NCBI GenBank assembly: GCA_030760725.1
Contig: JASWHV010000013.1
Coordinates: 34,506,699 to 34,570,698, forward strand
Length of the DNA stretch: 64,000 nt
Reading direction: 5' to 3'
DNA from: Neostapfia colusana
Taxonomy: Eukaryota > Streptophyta > Magnoliopsida > Poales > Poaceae
Numbering within the stretch: position 1 is the first letter of the stretch; each line of letters opens with the position of its first letter. The position numbers were made by a program, and so were the translations under genes. A model generated the notes under the pieces. It worked only from the letters and a program-made list of their open reading frames with translations, had not been told where the DNA came from and made no database searches. Shown here piece by piece: positions 24,001 through 34,866 of this stretch.

Positions 24001-24336
24001 TACTTTATCATCAGCAACAGGAGAAGAGTACTTCGAAGATCATGTGGAGTACTAGGCGTGTGATCTACCGTCGACTTGCCGGTGGGAGTGGAGTTGGAGA
24101 TGGAGCCGCTGCTGCTGTTTAGTTTCCTTCCGCAACAGTTTTGAAGATTTCCGTGGCCAGAATAAGACTTCCGCTGCTAGAATGAATTAGAGATTCATGA
24201 GACATTGTAATAAAACCCTATTATTCGTGGTTATATTCTGAATTCAGTTTGTGGATACATGTGTATGTGTGATGAACATCCTGGACACATATGCATCAGC
24301 TCAGTTCCGAGGTTTTCTCGGAACAGGGGCGTCACA
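21024..24336 (+). repeat. Element B 3' LTR
   Basis: The LTR is 3313 bp and follows the 5' LTR along its length with scattered substitutions and small indels. It keeps the CACGTG array (21180-21890), the stem-loop (23970-23988, with one G-U type pair) and AATAAA at 24209. Confidence 0.92.
21180..21890. promoter_or_regulatory. CACGTG array of the 3' LTR
   Basis: Perfect cores lie at 21183, 21242, 21298, 21410, 21458, 21506, 21554, 21711, 21768 and 21879. Four of them (21410 to 21554) are spaced exactly 48 bp apart. Confidence 0.85.
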
Positions 24337-24341
24337 ACTCC

Positions 24342-24560
24342 AATCAGTAAAAGTCTCCATGACGCAAGTTTGTATCTTTGACAAAGGCCAAGTTTGGGTT
24401 CAAGTATTTAGACTTTAAGTAACAATTCAACAAGCACGTTGACTACAGCAGGTTCAGTAAGTCAAAGATTCAATTCCTTAAGAATTTTTTCAGTATGTTT
24501 TTTGGAGTCCATCAAAACCTTCTACAGTCGACTCGGCATCACTGACTTGACATGACCAAC
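24342..24560. other. Unassigned sequence between elements B and C
   Basis: No domain or family was recognised. Its end GACTTGACATGACCAAC nearly repeats the sequence just right of element C (29918-29938). It is probably part of the same older repeat as 29907-30548. Confidence 0.4.
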
Positions 24561-25641
24561 TGATGTGGACATCCCAGCATCACATACATGTGCTCGAGCC
24601 TATGAAGGACTTGCTATGCACACTCGTGTTCAAAAACTCAAACAAGAGGTGAATTCTTTCCTCTCTGGATTATATTTTAATATTGATAGGAATGATATGC
24701 TACCTAAGTCGTGTAATTAGGTGTTACTCAGGATTACCCATGAAAGAACATCATTGGCTGGCCCAAAAAGAGAACCAAGTCAGTTCGCACTGTCGGAACT
24801 TTCGTTGGCGCGATAGTTCGCCCTGTCCGAACTGAGAACGGGTACACTGCAGGAATCTCAACTTCACGTTTAATCCTGTACCAGTCTGTCACATTCCAGG
24901 GCCCATAATACACATGGTGTGAAAGCTTATCAAGTCTGCTTTCCAACGTAATAAACGGTGCATTGTTTGGACTTTCCAAGCAGAAGTTATGGCTAAATTA
25001 CTAAAGACTGTGTAGAAGGTGAGAAGACACGCGAGGATCAAAGACTACTTCGTGAATTGCTCAGTAGCTGGTTTCCCACCTCAAAACGTGGGGACTTCAG
25101 TTCACACCTAGCTAGGAGGGTTGTTCCTAGTATAAATATCACCCTTGTGCTCCTGGAAAAAACAACCATTGATCATTTGATAAACAATATAGTTTTGAGT
25201 GCCTTGCACACCTTTGTTCTTCCTGGTTCTTCATGGACTTGTGAAGTGATCTCTCAGGAGTCCCCTAATTCGAGCTCTAGGCTTACGGGCCTTTGTTTGG
25301 ATTAGTTTCCAGTTTGTGGTTCTGCTGTCGTTCGTAGATTGAGTCAAAATCCTCAAGGTTTCGGTGCCTCTCTCCCCGTCGCAACCAACCTTGGCTGGCA
25401 TAAAGCTAGTTATCTCGGATTAAGGTTTTGTGGTCGTTCGGAGATCCAGTCGAAGTTCTCAAAGACTTCGGTGTCTCTCTCCCCGTAAATTGGTTGCATC
25501 CAACCTTGGAAGGTATAAAGCTGGTTACCCCACTGTTTTCAGCTAGTTACCATTGTTCGTTCCGCTGTCCTATCTTTCCATTTGGCATTCGTCGTACCTA
25601 GTGCCGTGAAGATCGGGCCACCCCCGGGTTTCACCCTATCA
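24561..25641 (+). repeat. Element C 5' LTR with embedded pol tail
   Basis: The LTR is 1081 bp. Codons in 24600-24720 read HTRVQKLKQEVNSFLSGLYF and continue VLLRITHER after an in-frame stop. This resembles the C-terminal tail of pol in related chromoviruses, in which pol is known to run into the 3' LTR. A TATA-like TATAAATATC lies near 25131. Two degenerate copies of a block with TAAAGCTAGTTATCTCGGATT and TCTCTCCCCGT occur near 25380-25490. Confidence 0.75.
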
Positions 25642-25643
25642 TT

Positions 25644-25653
25644 TGGTATCAGA
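25644..25653 (+). other. Primer-binding site of element C
   Basis: TGGTATCAGA lies two bases after the LTR end and matches the initiator tRNA-Met complement. The last bases of the usual site are changed. Confidence 0.75.
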
Positions 25654-26297
25654 TTTTGGGTCTACACGCAGGTACAATCCTCATATCATCCATTTATTAC
25701 CACCATTTTTTCTGTTATCCATATCATGTTTTTCGTGTCATACCTATAGTCCCCTGAACCACCACAAAAAGTAACCGAACCTTTGTGTAGTATCACTGAT
25801 CTGGTGTCATTTGCATCATTTCTTGTTGCCGTGTCCATCTACATTGTGTTGGTAAGCCAGCATCTTTTTTGCATAAAAAAAGAAAAAAGAAAAGAGAAGT
25901 GAGAAAAAGAGAAAGTTTAAAGGGCTGCAAGATTATAATGGTTGTTGAAAGAATTTTCAGATTGGGCAACAAAGTTTTACTCATCTTTTGACTTGGTTTA
26001 TGATACTTGATTTTTGGTGCTACAAGCCTTCCTTGTTTACTCATCTATTGACTTGGTTTATGATACTTGATTTTTGGTGCTACAAGCCTTCCTTGTTTAG
26101 CCATCCAAGCTCCACAAAAATCCGTAACCGGATCTCCGGACTCGTGAACCTTTCAACCGCTTAATCACAGCAAGGAATACTACCAAATTTTGCACACTCA
26201 CAGTCCTTGAGAACAGGCAAGAACTTTGGTAAGCAAGTGGTGATATTGTGTGATTCCACTAAAATTTCCTATACCATTTTCCCTCCATTGTTCTGAC
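25654..26297 (+). other. Leader of element C with a tandem duplication
   Basis: This is non-coding sequence before gag. It includes two adjacent 60-bp copies (25981-26040 and 26041-26100) that differ at only a couple of bases. Confidence 0.7.
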
Positions 26298-27240
26298 ATG
26301 GCATTATCTGCTTCAATCGATTGTGGTCGTGGTAATTCTGAAAAGAACCACGAGTTTCACGAGCCGAGCTACGCCAATTCAGAATCTCACTATTAGAGAC
26401 CATTTAAAGGATGTTTAATGAACGTCTCCCACAAGCCGGTGGAAGGGATCCACTACATCAACATGAAGAATTTGGTGAAAAAAAAATTCGGATTTTGGGA
26501 TTGGTTTTCATAACCGTTTCAGAAATGATTGTGGTGTCCATGGTGATGGAAGACGTGCGGGTCTCAAATATCAGCGTATAGGAAGAACTCAAGGGCATGG
26601 TCAAGGCCAACATGTTCGCTTTGATGATGAGCAAAAGGTACATGATTATTATTATTATGACAGATATGAAAATCCTTTTGCAGATCATGGGCAATTTGAT
26701 CATCAGCGTGATCGCCGTCGGGGTGCTGACTATGTTGAAGAACATGGTTGCTCCTATGGTAGCCGATCTATCTCAGATTTGTGGCATCGGCAGCAACCCT
26801 ATACCTCTGTTATTGTGGGTCAATCTCAAGGTGCTGCAGCTAAGTATTCTCCATCTATTGGTGCTGCGAAGATATCAATTTCTACTGCTCTTCACCTACA
26901 ATTCAGCAAGAACAACAACTCCACGCTGCAAGCACATCAGCAGCCCCATCTATTGCATCGGTGGTTGCATCCTCCTGGCATAGCCCAGTGATTAATTATC
27001 ACAAGTGCCAAAGTCATGGACATATTGCTGCTGAATGTCCTACACGGAGGACCATGATTATTAATGAACAAAGTGAAAAGGAATCTGATAACAATCCACA
27101 ATATGCACCAATCTTTTATGAGGAAATTGGAAATAACGAGAATGTGACCCAACCCGATAAAGGTGAATCTGAAAATGAATCAAAAGATGCTTCAATATTT
27201 GATGAGGAAATTGTAGATGATGAGAATATGATCTAGCCCA
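26298..27240 (+). pseudogene. Element C Gag remnant
   Basis: A possible start ATG lies at 26298 and is soon out of frame. A low-complexity Arg/Gly/His/Tyr-rich region follows (26500-26790, including DYYYYDRYENPF). The zinc knuckle at 26997-27039 reads YHKCQSHGHIAAECP and has Tyr in place of the first Cys. The central capsid segment with its tryptophan pair is not visible, so it seems deleted. An acidic stretch (27060-27230) links to protease. Confidence 0.7.
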
Positions 27241-27260
27241 ATGAAGATGATAATAATTGC

Positions 27261-28575
27261 ATCATTTCTCATTGTATGCTTAATGTTACTAGTGCAACTG
27301 CAGAAAATGAACAACAACACAATTCGTTTCACTCCGGAGGCATGATCAAGGAGAAGCTATGCAAAATCATTCTTGATCATGGCAGCTGCAATAATATTGC
27401 AAGTGAGGAATTGGTGGAGAAATTGGATTTCAAACAGCGGCATCTTCCTAAATCCATACAAGATGCAGAGGTTTCGTGATTGTGGAGGTTTCATGATTGT
27501 GGGGCACTCCATGTAATCAACGTCATGACTGTTCCTTCCTCTATTGGAATGTATAAAGACAAAGTGGAATGTGACGTGGATCCTATGCACACATATGAAC
27601 TTCTTTTGCAAATACCTTGGTTATATTTTCCGGCAGTTCAGATTTGTGATCGTGTTAACAAACTTATCTTCATGGACAAGGAAGAGCCTCCCACTTCACT
27701 TCCTTGGCCATTGGAAGAAATGGAGAAGAAAATTTGAAAATAATTAGGCGAGAGAGTGAGAACCACTTGCGAATGACCCACAAATATAGTAAGAGAGTGT
27801 CTACAAAGCAAAATAAACCCCACAGCCGCAAATGACCGAGCCAAAGGGAAAATAGGGTTTAGTGATGATAGCTACAAAAGGGGATTTAAAAAAAATGAGT
27901 GAACCCAATGCCATGTTCTTTGTACTCCTGTGCAAGAACAATTTTATTTTTCCTAATGACTTACATTCTACTTTGCCAAGTGCATGTTTTCATGTGTCAC
28001 ATGAATTTGAAGATGTGTGTCCTAAGGAAGAACCACCAGGGATGCCACTCAAGAAAGGAGTTGAACATCAAATTGACTTGGTTTCTGGTGCTTCACTTCC
28101 AACATATGAACCATACTGCACCGACCTGAAAGAAACAAAAGAAATTCGATGCCATGAGTAGGACCTCATCGACTAATGGTATGTGCATGAAAGTTTTTCA
28201 CCTTGTGCAAAATTTGCTTTCATAGTTCTAAAGAAACATGGCTCATGGAAAATATTTGTTGATTGTCATGCAATAAATAATATTACAATAATATATAAGC
28301 ATCCCATACTTTTGCTTGATGACATACTTGATGGCCTTAATGGTGCTATCATTTTCACAAAAGTTGACGTGAGAACTGGCTATCAAAAAATCCGAATGCG
28401 AAAAAGAGATAAGTGGAAAACAAGTTTTAAAACAAAGCATGATTTACATGGTTGGTTGATAGTGCTTCTTCGATTGTCAAATGATCCTAGTACTTCTTTG
28501 AGATTAATGAATCCTGTTCCTAAATCCTTCATTGAAAATTTTGTTGAATTTAAATTTTACGGTATCCTGTTATAG
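27261..28575 (+). pseudogene. Element C protease and reverse transcriptase
   Basis: The protease signature is IILDHGSCNNIAS, with the Asp near 27375. The linker HVSHEFEDVCPKEEPPGMP leads to RT (VEHQIDLVSGASLP, FVDCHAINNITI, FTKVDVRTGYQKIRM). At the position of the catalytic YxDD or FxDD box the copy reads FKFYGILL, so both aspartates are gone. Stops occur at 27478, 28159 and 28573, with frame changes between them. Confidence 0.82.
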
Positions 28576-28875
28576 AAAATTTTTTGACAAACATGTTAAT
28601 GAAAAAAAATTTGTGCTTGCTGTTTTGAGGAAGAAATGCTCTTATGCTAACCTTGCCATGTGCAACTTTTGCATCGACAAGGTAGTTTTTCTTTGATTTG
28701 TTGTTTCGGCTCAGGTCATAGAGGTCAACAAAGAAAAAATAAAGCTGTTTATGAGTGGTTGTTGCTGCCCCAATCGTAAAGTGCTGTTGTCCCAATCAAT
28801 GAGTTCATAAAGAAGGATGTACATTTTTGTTCACGAAAAACAAAAGAAAAAGCACTTGAAGAGCCGAAAATAAAG
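28576..28875 (+). other. Decayed RT-RNase H junction of element C
   Basis: No frame is open for more than a short distance. Short matches to the RT connection (KKCSYANLAMCNFCIDKV) show that it is coding in origin. Confidence 0.6.
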
Positions 28876-29640
28876 ATGGCAACAGCCCAACTCCTTGCAT
28901 TTTCAGATTTTGGTAAGACTTTTTGTGATGCAAGTGAGTTAGGGATCGAAGGAGTGCTTATGCAAGAAGCTTATCCAACTGCGTACTTCAGTAAAAAGAT
29001 AAGTGGTCCAACTCCAAATTGTTTTTATTATGATGAACACTTGTATGCTTTTGTGGGGTATTTGGAAACTTGGCAGCTCTATCATTTGTCTCAATTTTTT
29101 GTGATACATGCAGATCATGAATGTTTGAAACATCTTAAGTTTCATGTAAAATTGAACAAAAGACATGCTAAATGGAGTCAACTCATTGGGACTTTTCTTA
29201 CATTGTCTTTTACAGAAAAGGAAAGGACAATGTTGTTGCAGACGTTTTATCTAGACGCCATATTTTTTGTCTCAACTTGATGCAAAATTTATTGGCTTAG
29301 TGTCAAAGACTTGTATGCCACTGATTCATATTTACTAAACCATTTTCCAAGTGTTGTGATGGAAAGGGATAGAAAAAGATTGATATGCATAATGGATTTT
29401 TATTTGGGGCTAACAAAGTTTGCTCTCTAGATTACTCTGGTTGTCTATTGTTTGTGCAGAACACTCATGTCGGGGGATTGATTGATCACTTTAGTGTCAA
29501 GAAAACGGAGCTTGCGCTGGTCGATAATTGTTTTTAATTCAACATGATAAGAGACGAGGAAAGACATGTTCTATGATGTGTCACCTGCCACAAAGCTAAG
29601 TCACTCTTGAATCCTCACTGTCTATACATTCCTCTACCAT
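28876..29640 (+). pseudogene. Element C RNase H and integrase N-terminus
   Basis: RNase H reads SDFGKTFCDASELGIEGVLM, PTAYFSKKIS and FVIHADHECLKHLKF, then a broken NVVADALSR-like linker near 29230-29260. An integrase zinc-binding region follows at 29380-29620 (HVGGLIDHFSVKKTE ... CVTCHKAKS). The integrase catalytic core is absent. The sequence passes straight into the middle of the 3' LTR near 29655, so a deletion removed the core, the chromodomain and the LTR start. Confidence 0.8.
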
Positions 29641-29654
29641 TTCTTTGTTTTCTA

Positions 29655-29901
29655 TGGGTATAAAGCTAGTTATCTCGGATTGTGGTTCTGTGGCCGTTCG
29701 GAGATCGAGTCGAAGTTCTCAAAGACTTTTCTGCCTCTCTCCCTGTCACTTGGTCGCATCCAACCTTGGCAGGTATAAAGCTAGTTACCCCGCTGTTTTC
29801 AGCTAGTTACCATTGTTCGTTTCGCTCTCCGATCTTTCCATTTGCCCTTCATCGTACCTACTGCCGTGAAGATCGGGCCACCCCCAGGTTTCACCCTATC
29901 A
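29655..29901 (+). repeat. Element C 3' LTR, 5'-truncated
   Basis: It matches 25395-25641 (TAAAGCTAGTTATCTCGGATT through ACCCTATCA) with scattered changes. It is followed by the CCAAC target duplication. Confidence 0.85.
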
Positions 29902-29906
29902 CCAAC

Positions 29907-30548
29907 TTAGCATGGCCGACTTGACATAGTCAACTTAGAATTGTTCCACTAAAAATTTGCATATCGCTCATGATGGACTCGGAAGTTACTGACGGGAGGA
30001 TATCCATCCGGTGGGCCAAGCCTGTGGAATTGAATAAGTCCAAAGCACATGAAGTATCATGCAATTTAGGGTTATCAATATGGCAACATCAACACAACCA
30101 GGACTCTGTCTCAGCATGGAAGGTAGAATCCGGGTAGAAGATTGCTATTTGGACTATGATTAAATAAGGAAGAAACAAGCGGCTCAAGAATAAATATGGC
30201 AAGATATATATATAGTTAATATTAGACGTGTCCAACTTGTAACCGACTCGCATAATGCTCCAGGACCTCTAATCCATATAAAATGCGGAGGAGGGGCAAC
30301 AAGTCGAGGCATCAAATATTCAATCTAGCATCTGGCAATAAATCCTCATATGCATTAATGACTATCATTGTAAACCTCATATTAAGAATGAAACACTCAA
30401 ATAGGAGTAGGTTATTACCTCATCACGAAGGCTTGAACTTGTATAATACTTATCTCTTCACATAGATAACTCAACAAGTCTTTCGATTCTATTTATAAGT
30501 CCTACTCGCCACGAAATACTTATGATATAAACATACTGAAAAGAGGAC
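29907..30548. repeat. Unassigned LTR-like sequence
   Basis: The stretch has the general look of a grass gypsy LTR. A TATA-like run lies at 30207-30220, CCATATAAAATGCGGAGG near 30275, and a region of AGGTTATTACCTCAT and GAACTTGTATAATACT type at 30405-30450. No coding domain was seen. Its boundaries are unknown. Before element C inserted, it joined 24342-24560. Confidence 0.4.
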
Positions 30549-31147
30549 TGTTGGTGTTTTGTATTTTGGACTAGTAATCGAATGTACCACGCGTTGTACC
30601 TTGAGGTGGCCTAGCTAACAACACATGAAGATTTATCCTGCTTCGGGCAAGAATGCCCTACATCCAGCCGGGGTGTCTCGCTTGCTCTAACTCAAAAATG
30701 GGGGTTGTTCTTACAAGTGCGAGAGCCTGCCCCCTCGAACCGGCAGGCCTCTCCTGTTTATACTCTATTTCTCTCCCTATCTCCGTCCCGTGGCGGGGAG
30801 GCATGTTGTGGGTGCAGGAATGGCTTGTCCCGTCGTACGTTCGACAGGGTACTTGATGGAGTCGCCGTATCCGTAGCCTGCTCCCGTCTCGTCGTCGGGG
30901 GCTAGTCCATACTGAGGCGCATGTGTGCCCCGCGTTCCACTCCTCTCCGGTCCCGTCGGAGGTTACAGGCATTCAATACCGGAGCCAGGGGGTACTTGAT
31001 TATCCTTCCAGTCGGCTGAAGCGGCGCCTACTCCACATTGAAGGCCACCTGCTTCGCTCCTACCCGATGTCGAGCTCAGGTCCTTCTTCGGGGCTTTGCC
31101 TCCCTTCAGGACCGCCTGGAAGGCGGGTATTGCATCCTGCCCAGGGG
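30549..31147. repeat. Second LTR-like fragment
   Basis: It opens TGTTGGTGTTTTGTATTTTGG and continues with GGTGGCCTAGCTAACA and ATCCTGCTTCGGGCAAGAATGCCC. This type of sequence, as I remember it, recurs in grass LTR retrotransposons. It is cut at 31147 by the next LTR. It may belong with the coding segment at 34867-36318. Confidence 0.35.
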
Positions 31148-33120
31148 TGTAAAAGTCCAAAAAATGTGAATGCAAATAAACTGAAGTTTGAACATCATTT
31201 TAGTCCAAATTCATGAAAATTAGGACGTGTTCAAAACTTTCTACATGTGATGATGCACATCAGTGTCCAACCAAACAAGCTCCCGCGGTCTTTTGAATTG
31301 TTTTAAGCCAAGGTTGTATTGCACACCATGTGTGAAGTTCTCATGTGCAAAAGGAACTTGAAATTCAGTTTTTGAACTCAATTGGTTCAACTCGAATTTC
31401 AAATGAGGGCAGCACAATAGAAATGTAAACTGTTGTGTTAAAATCCCATTTGCAGCAGCTAATTTAAAAATCAGGTCAGATTCAAAATGGTGGAATGGCA
31501 AAGTTTGAGAAAAATTTGGAGGTGCTTTGCTATTCCTTTCAAGAGGGACCTTAAATGGCATAGGAATTCCAATTCAGATTTTATTTTGGATGACACTTGC
31601 TCAAATTGTCCAAAGGAATTTCAGGTTTAAGCTCCACACATTTGAATTATATCACTTGCCAAATTGGAGATCTTTTAGAGGGATAAGGAGGGACCAAATT
31701 GTCGGACCCACTGGTCAGCCACAGCACACAGAAATCAGCAATAGAGTTGGTTCCCTCTGTTCACGCACGAACACACCGAAGCTTCACCGGGCGACAGTGC
31801 GTTGCAATGCAGGGACACCTCCCAGCTGCTTCCCTCACGCTGGCAACCTGCTTGGCATTCTTTTCTACTCAATCCGTGTCCGTTTTGGCCACAAAACCGA
31901 AGCCCAGCGCCCTGTCTCTACCTCGAACCAAGAACAGAACACCACAATCGCCGCCACCTTCGGTCGATCAGGAGCTGGCCCTTTTTTATGCAAACAGAGC
32001 CGTTTGACGGTACCGGGGCGTCTTCCTCGATCTCCTCGGCGTGAATTCGCTCAAGTTCCGGCGTGCACAACCCTATTGCGACTTGTTTTCGCAGCGGCCG
32101 AAATTAGCCAGAGTGGTAGGCGCACGTGGATAGCTTCATCCGGACTCTTTCACGACCGAGCAAGGACGCCCTGGGGCGCACCGAACGACTGAGCTGCTCC
32201 TCCCCAAGCCGTGGCCCGAGCCGTTGATCATCGCCGGAGAATTTCCAGTTTTTCCTCCGGCCGGTGCAAACCGAGTTTCCGGTAAGAATTCACAAAATTC
32301 TTGCTCAATAATCGGTTCTGGTTCTTCAAAGTTTGCACATAGGTGCTAGACTTGCTAGAGATCTTCCATGACTAAAAAAACCCTAGCTAAAACCATCTGT
32401 AGAAGTGCTATTTTGAAGTTTTCTGACGGCTAATCGTGGTTACACCGTCAGGCGCACGGTGAGAGCACACTTAGAGCTTTCCCCGAGCCTTTTTGCATCC
32501 ACGTCGAGCTTCTATGTGATCCCCTGATTCTGTAGGGCCAGAGCTCTGAGAGTTTAGGGTTCTAGGAGACGAGGCCGACGTCGCTGAAGGCTTCCCGAAG
32601 CCGCCGCACGTCGCGCCACCAATTCCGGCCATCGCCGTCGGCACTGAGACCGGAAGCATATTCCCCGGATGATTTGAGGCAGAGGCGGGTGAGTCCGGTC
32701 GAGTTTGGGGCACGGGAAACCACTCCCGGTGAGTGCTCCGGCGAAGGGGGGCGCGGCACGCGCGGGAGGCTGGAGGAGGAAGAAGGGGTGCCGGCCCCAC
32801 ATGTCAGCGAGTGAAAATTTAAAACGTGGATTTGCTGTGGCTGAGGATTTGGTGTGGCTACACATTGAGAACCCGATGGCGCCGTGGTTTCTCGCACCTC
32901 ATTGGCTGCGATTTAAACAGTGGGGCCTGGTTGAATTGTCAGTAGGAAATAAATTCCAGATTGCAAGCAAAGTTTAGAAATCCATAACTTTGTGTAGGAA
33001 ACTCCAAATTGGGTGATTCATATTTCGTTAGATTCAGTTCGAAAAGATCTATCCAAATTTGCACCCCCATTTGTATTAAAGTCAACAATAAATTCTAGAA
33101 AATTCTTTGAATATTTTTAT
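31148..33120 (+). repeat. Truncated A-like LTR
   Basis: It starts TGTAAAAGTCC and follows the layout of the A-family LTR: an AT-rich start, a GC-rich middle at 31700-32800, then the AAACTCCAAATTGGGTGATTC region. Similarity ends near 33115, where reverse B-like LTR sequence takes over. The missing right part and lack of an identifiable target duplication point to deletion. Confidence 0.75.
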
Positions 33121-34287
33121 GAAATTCATAATATAACCACATACAAATAATGTTTAAGTACTTTATTACATTCACTCAATGTCTCACTCATGAATATCTA
33201 ACTTATTCTTGCAGTGGAAGACTCTAAACGACAGCAGAAAATGACTAAGACAGCAGGCTCCAACTTCAACTCCACAGGCATGTTGACGGTAGTGCGCACG
33301 CCTAGTACTCCACCTGTTCCTCGAAGTACTCTTCTCCTGTTGTTGTTGTATATGTGGGAAGGCAAGGGTGAGTACATGTCGTACTCAGCAAGTGCGGGAA
33401 AAGTGTGACATGTAGCTTACAACAAGGTAGGGAATAAAAAGGTTCATTGCAGCAAGCAAATTTTATTTCACAAACATGGTAAAAACAGCAACTATTTCTA
33501 GGTGAGTTAAATCCCATCATAACCAAGTTAATCATCAACATGTAGTTTCAAAAACATGGGATCAATATTGTCAAGGGACAATTGTCTTGCTCCCGTGGTT
33601 CGTGTTGCTCAAGCGTCTCGAAGTCTTGGTGCTGTAGCTCCTCGTAGACGGTCTCTTGAACTTGTCCTTCTACTCATGACCACGCACATTATCCATGCAC
33701 ATGAACGTGTAGCTCAATCAATTATCATGCACGAACTCTACTCAAGATGCAATGAGGTGAATGAATGCAATTCCTATGGTGCAGTTTTATAAAATCAGTT
33801 TGCACGTGTTCTTGCATGTTTTAGTAGGCTTCCATGGGGTTTTATAATGATAAAGGTTGCTGGGATCATGAGTGGGCGTTGTTATGATCTTGACACAATG
33901 TGTAGATCAATTCCACCATCAAAAATTGACCAAAACATCGTCTGTCCACACGCTGCATTTTCTGCTCGCAGGGGGTGAAGAAAACGGGTGCGTAGAAACA
34001 GCGGCGATATTGTAAAAGGGGTAATGAAGACCTACCTCACTTCTTCCTTGCGGCAGGGTCTCCCTCCTTGCAATGGCAGCAGCGGGAGATTTTCTAGGGA
34101 GAATTATGAGGCTGCGGCTAGGGCAGAACATCAGGGCTTCTTCTTCGGTGACGGCGAGGCGTGACGGAGCTCGATGGCGGCCAAATTCCGGCAAGGGAGG
34201 GGCGCGACTTGGAAGCAAGAGGGGCACGACTTGGCAGCAAGGGGGCGGCTGCCGAAAAACAGAGAGAGGGGTAGGCGGCTAGGGGGG

Positions 34288-34301
34288 ATATATTTATAAA
34301 G
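34288..34301 (-). promoter_or_regulatory. TATA box of the reverse B-like LTR
   Basis: On the minus strand the sequence reads CTTTATAAATATAT. Two copies of ATCCAATGGCT lie upstream of it (about 34341 and 34411), giving CCAAT-like boxes instead of a G-box array. Confidence 0.55.
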
Positions 34302-34669
34302 GGGAAAAGGGCTAGGGTGGCTAGGATTTTAGCAAATCAATTATCCAATGGCTAAGATTTAATTTTAAAAGAGGTGGGAGCTAGGGGCTGGGATTTTATT
34401 ATTTATATTCATCCAATGGCTTGGGTTTAATTAGAAAATAAAAGCCCAAAAGAGTCCAAAAGGGGAGGCGGCTAGGGTTCCCCCCTCCTAATGGGCTGCG
34501 GCCAAGGGGGGCAGGGCCCAATTACAGTTCCCCCCTAATTTGGTGCGGCCAAATTGGGGGAAAATCCCCCTAGGTGAATTTTGGGGGAAATCAGGAAAAT
34601 TGGGAAAATTTTGGAAAATAAGGGGAAAGGGAAATTTGGGGAATTTTGGGCCAAATTGGGGTGGCCCAA

Positions 34670-34800
34670 TTTGGTTATTTTATTTATATTTTTCTTTTTC
34701 TATTTATTTCTTTTCATTTTCTATTTATTTTCATTATTTTCCATTTCTATTTCCTTTTATTATTTTATTACCTTCTATATTCCTCTCTTTGTTTTCTATT
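34670..34800. repeat. T-rich low-complexity tract
   Basis: The stretch is made almost entirely of T, A and C, with words like TTTCTATTTATTT, at the transcription-distal end of the reverse LTR. Confidence 0.7.
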
Positions 34801-34866
34801 CTTTTTAAATGCTTTTCTATATGAAAAATGTATGCAATGCATGGTAGTGAAATTGAGGGTGTTACA

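Larger units (their letters stand above)
9809..24336 (+). mobile_element. Element B: Ty3/gypsy chromovirus with nested solo LTR
   Basis: The LTRs at 9809-13063 and 21024-24336 both open with TGTAACACCCTCAATTT and close with GGGGCGTCACA. Flanks are GCTCC (9804-9808) and ACTCC (24337-24341), a 5-bp duplication with one change. A primer-binding site, gag, protease, RT, RNase H, integrase and chromodomain follow in that order, so this is a chromodomain gypsy, probably Tekay/Del-like given the long LTRs. A reverse solo LTR interrupts pol at 16688. Every coding domain has frame or stop damage, and the two LTRs differ visibly, so the insertion is not recent. Without the nested copy it would be about 11.5 kb. 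Confidence 0.9.
24561..29901 (+). mobile_element. Element C: decayed CRM/Reina-like chromovirus
   Basis: It begins TGATGTGGACATCC, ends ACCCTATCA and is flanked by a perfect CCAAC duplication (24556-24560, 29902-29906). The 5' LTR is 24561-25641. The 3' LTR survives only as its last 250 bp or so. Gag, protease, RT, RNase H and the start of integrase can be followed in order, but all are broken. The motif style (LDHGSCNNIAS in protease, HGS...FVDC in RT, FVIHADHECLKHLK in RNase H, THVGGLIDHFSVKKTE in integrase) is that of the CRM/Reina chromoviruses, not of A or B. Confidence 0.85.
33121..34866 (-). repeat. B-like LTR, reverse orientation, truncated
   Basis: It ends ATTGAGGGTGTTACA, the reverse complement of the B-family start TGTAACACCCTCAAT. 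The stem-loop TGAGTAC/GTACTCA at 33369-33387 and the block around GTACTCCACCTGTTCCTCGAAGTACTC (33300) correspond to the B LTR. The promoter side differs from B: it has a TATA box but no CACGTG array. The far (3') end of the LTR is missing at about 33121. Confidence 0.75.

Noticed and set aside
31527..32192. A 221-codon ORF in the truncated LTR
   Set aside because: It lies in the GC-rich middle of an LTR, has no known domain, and corresponds to the tract that gives spurious ORFs in the other LTRs.
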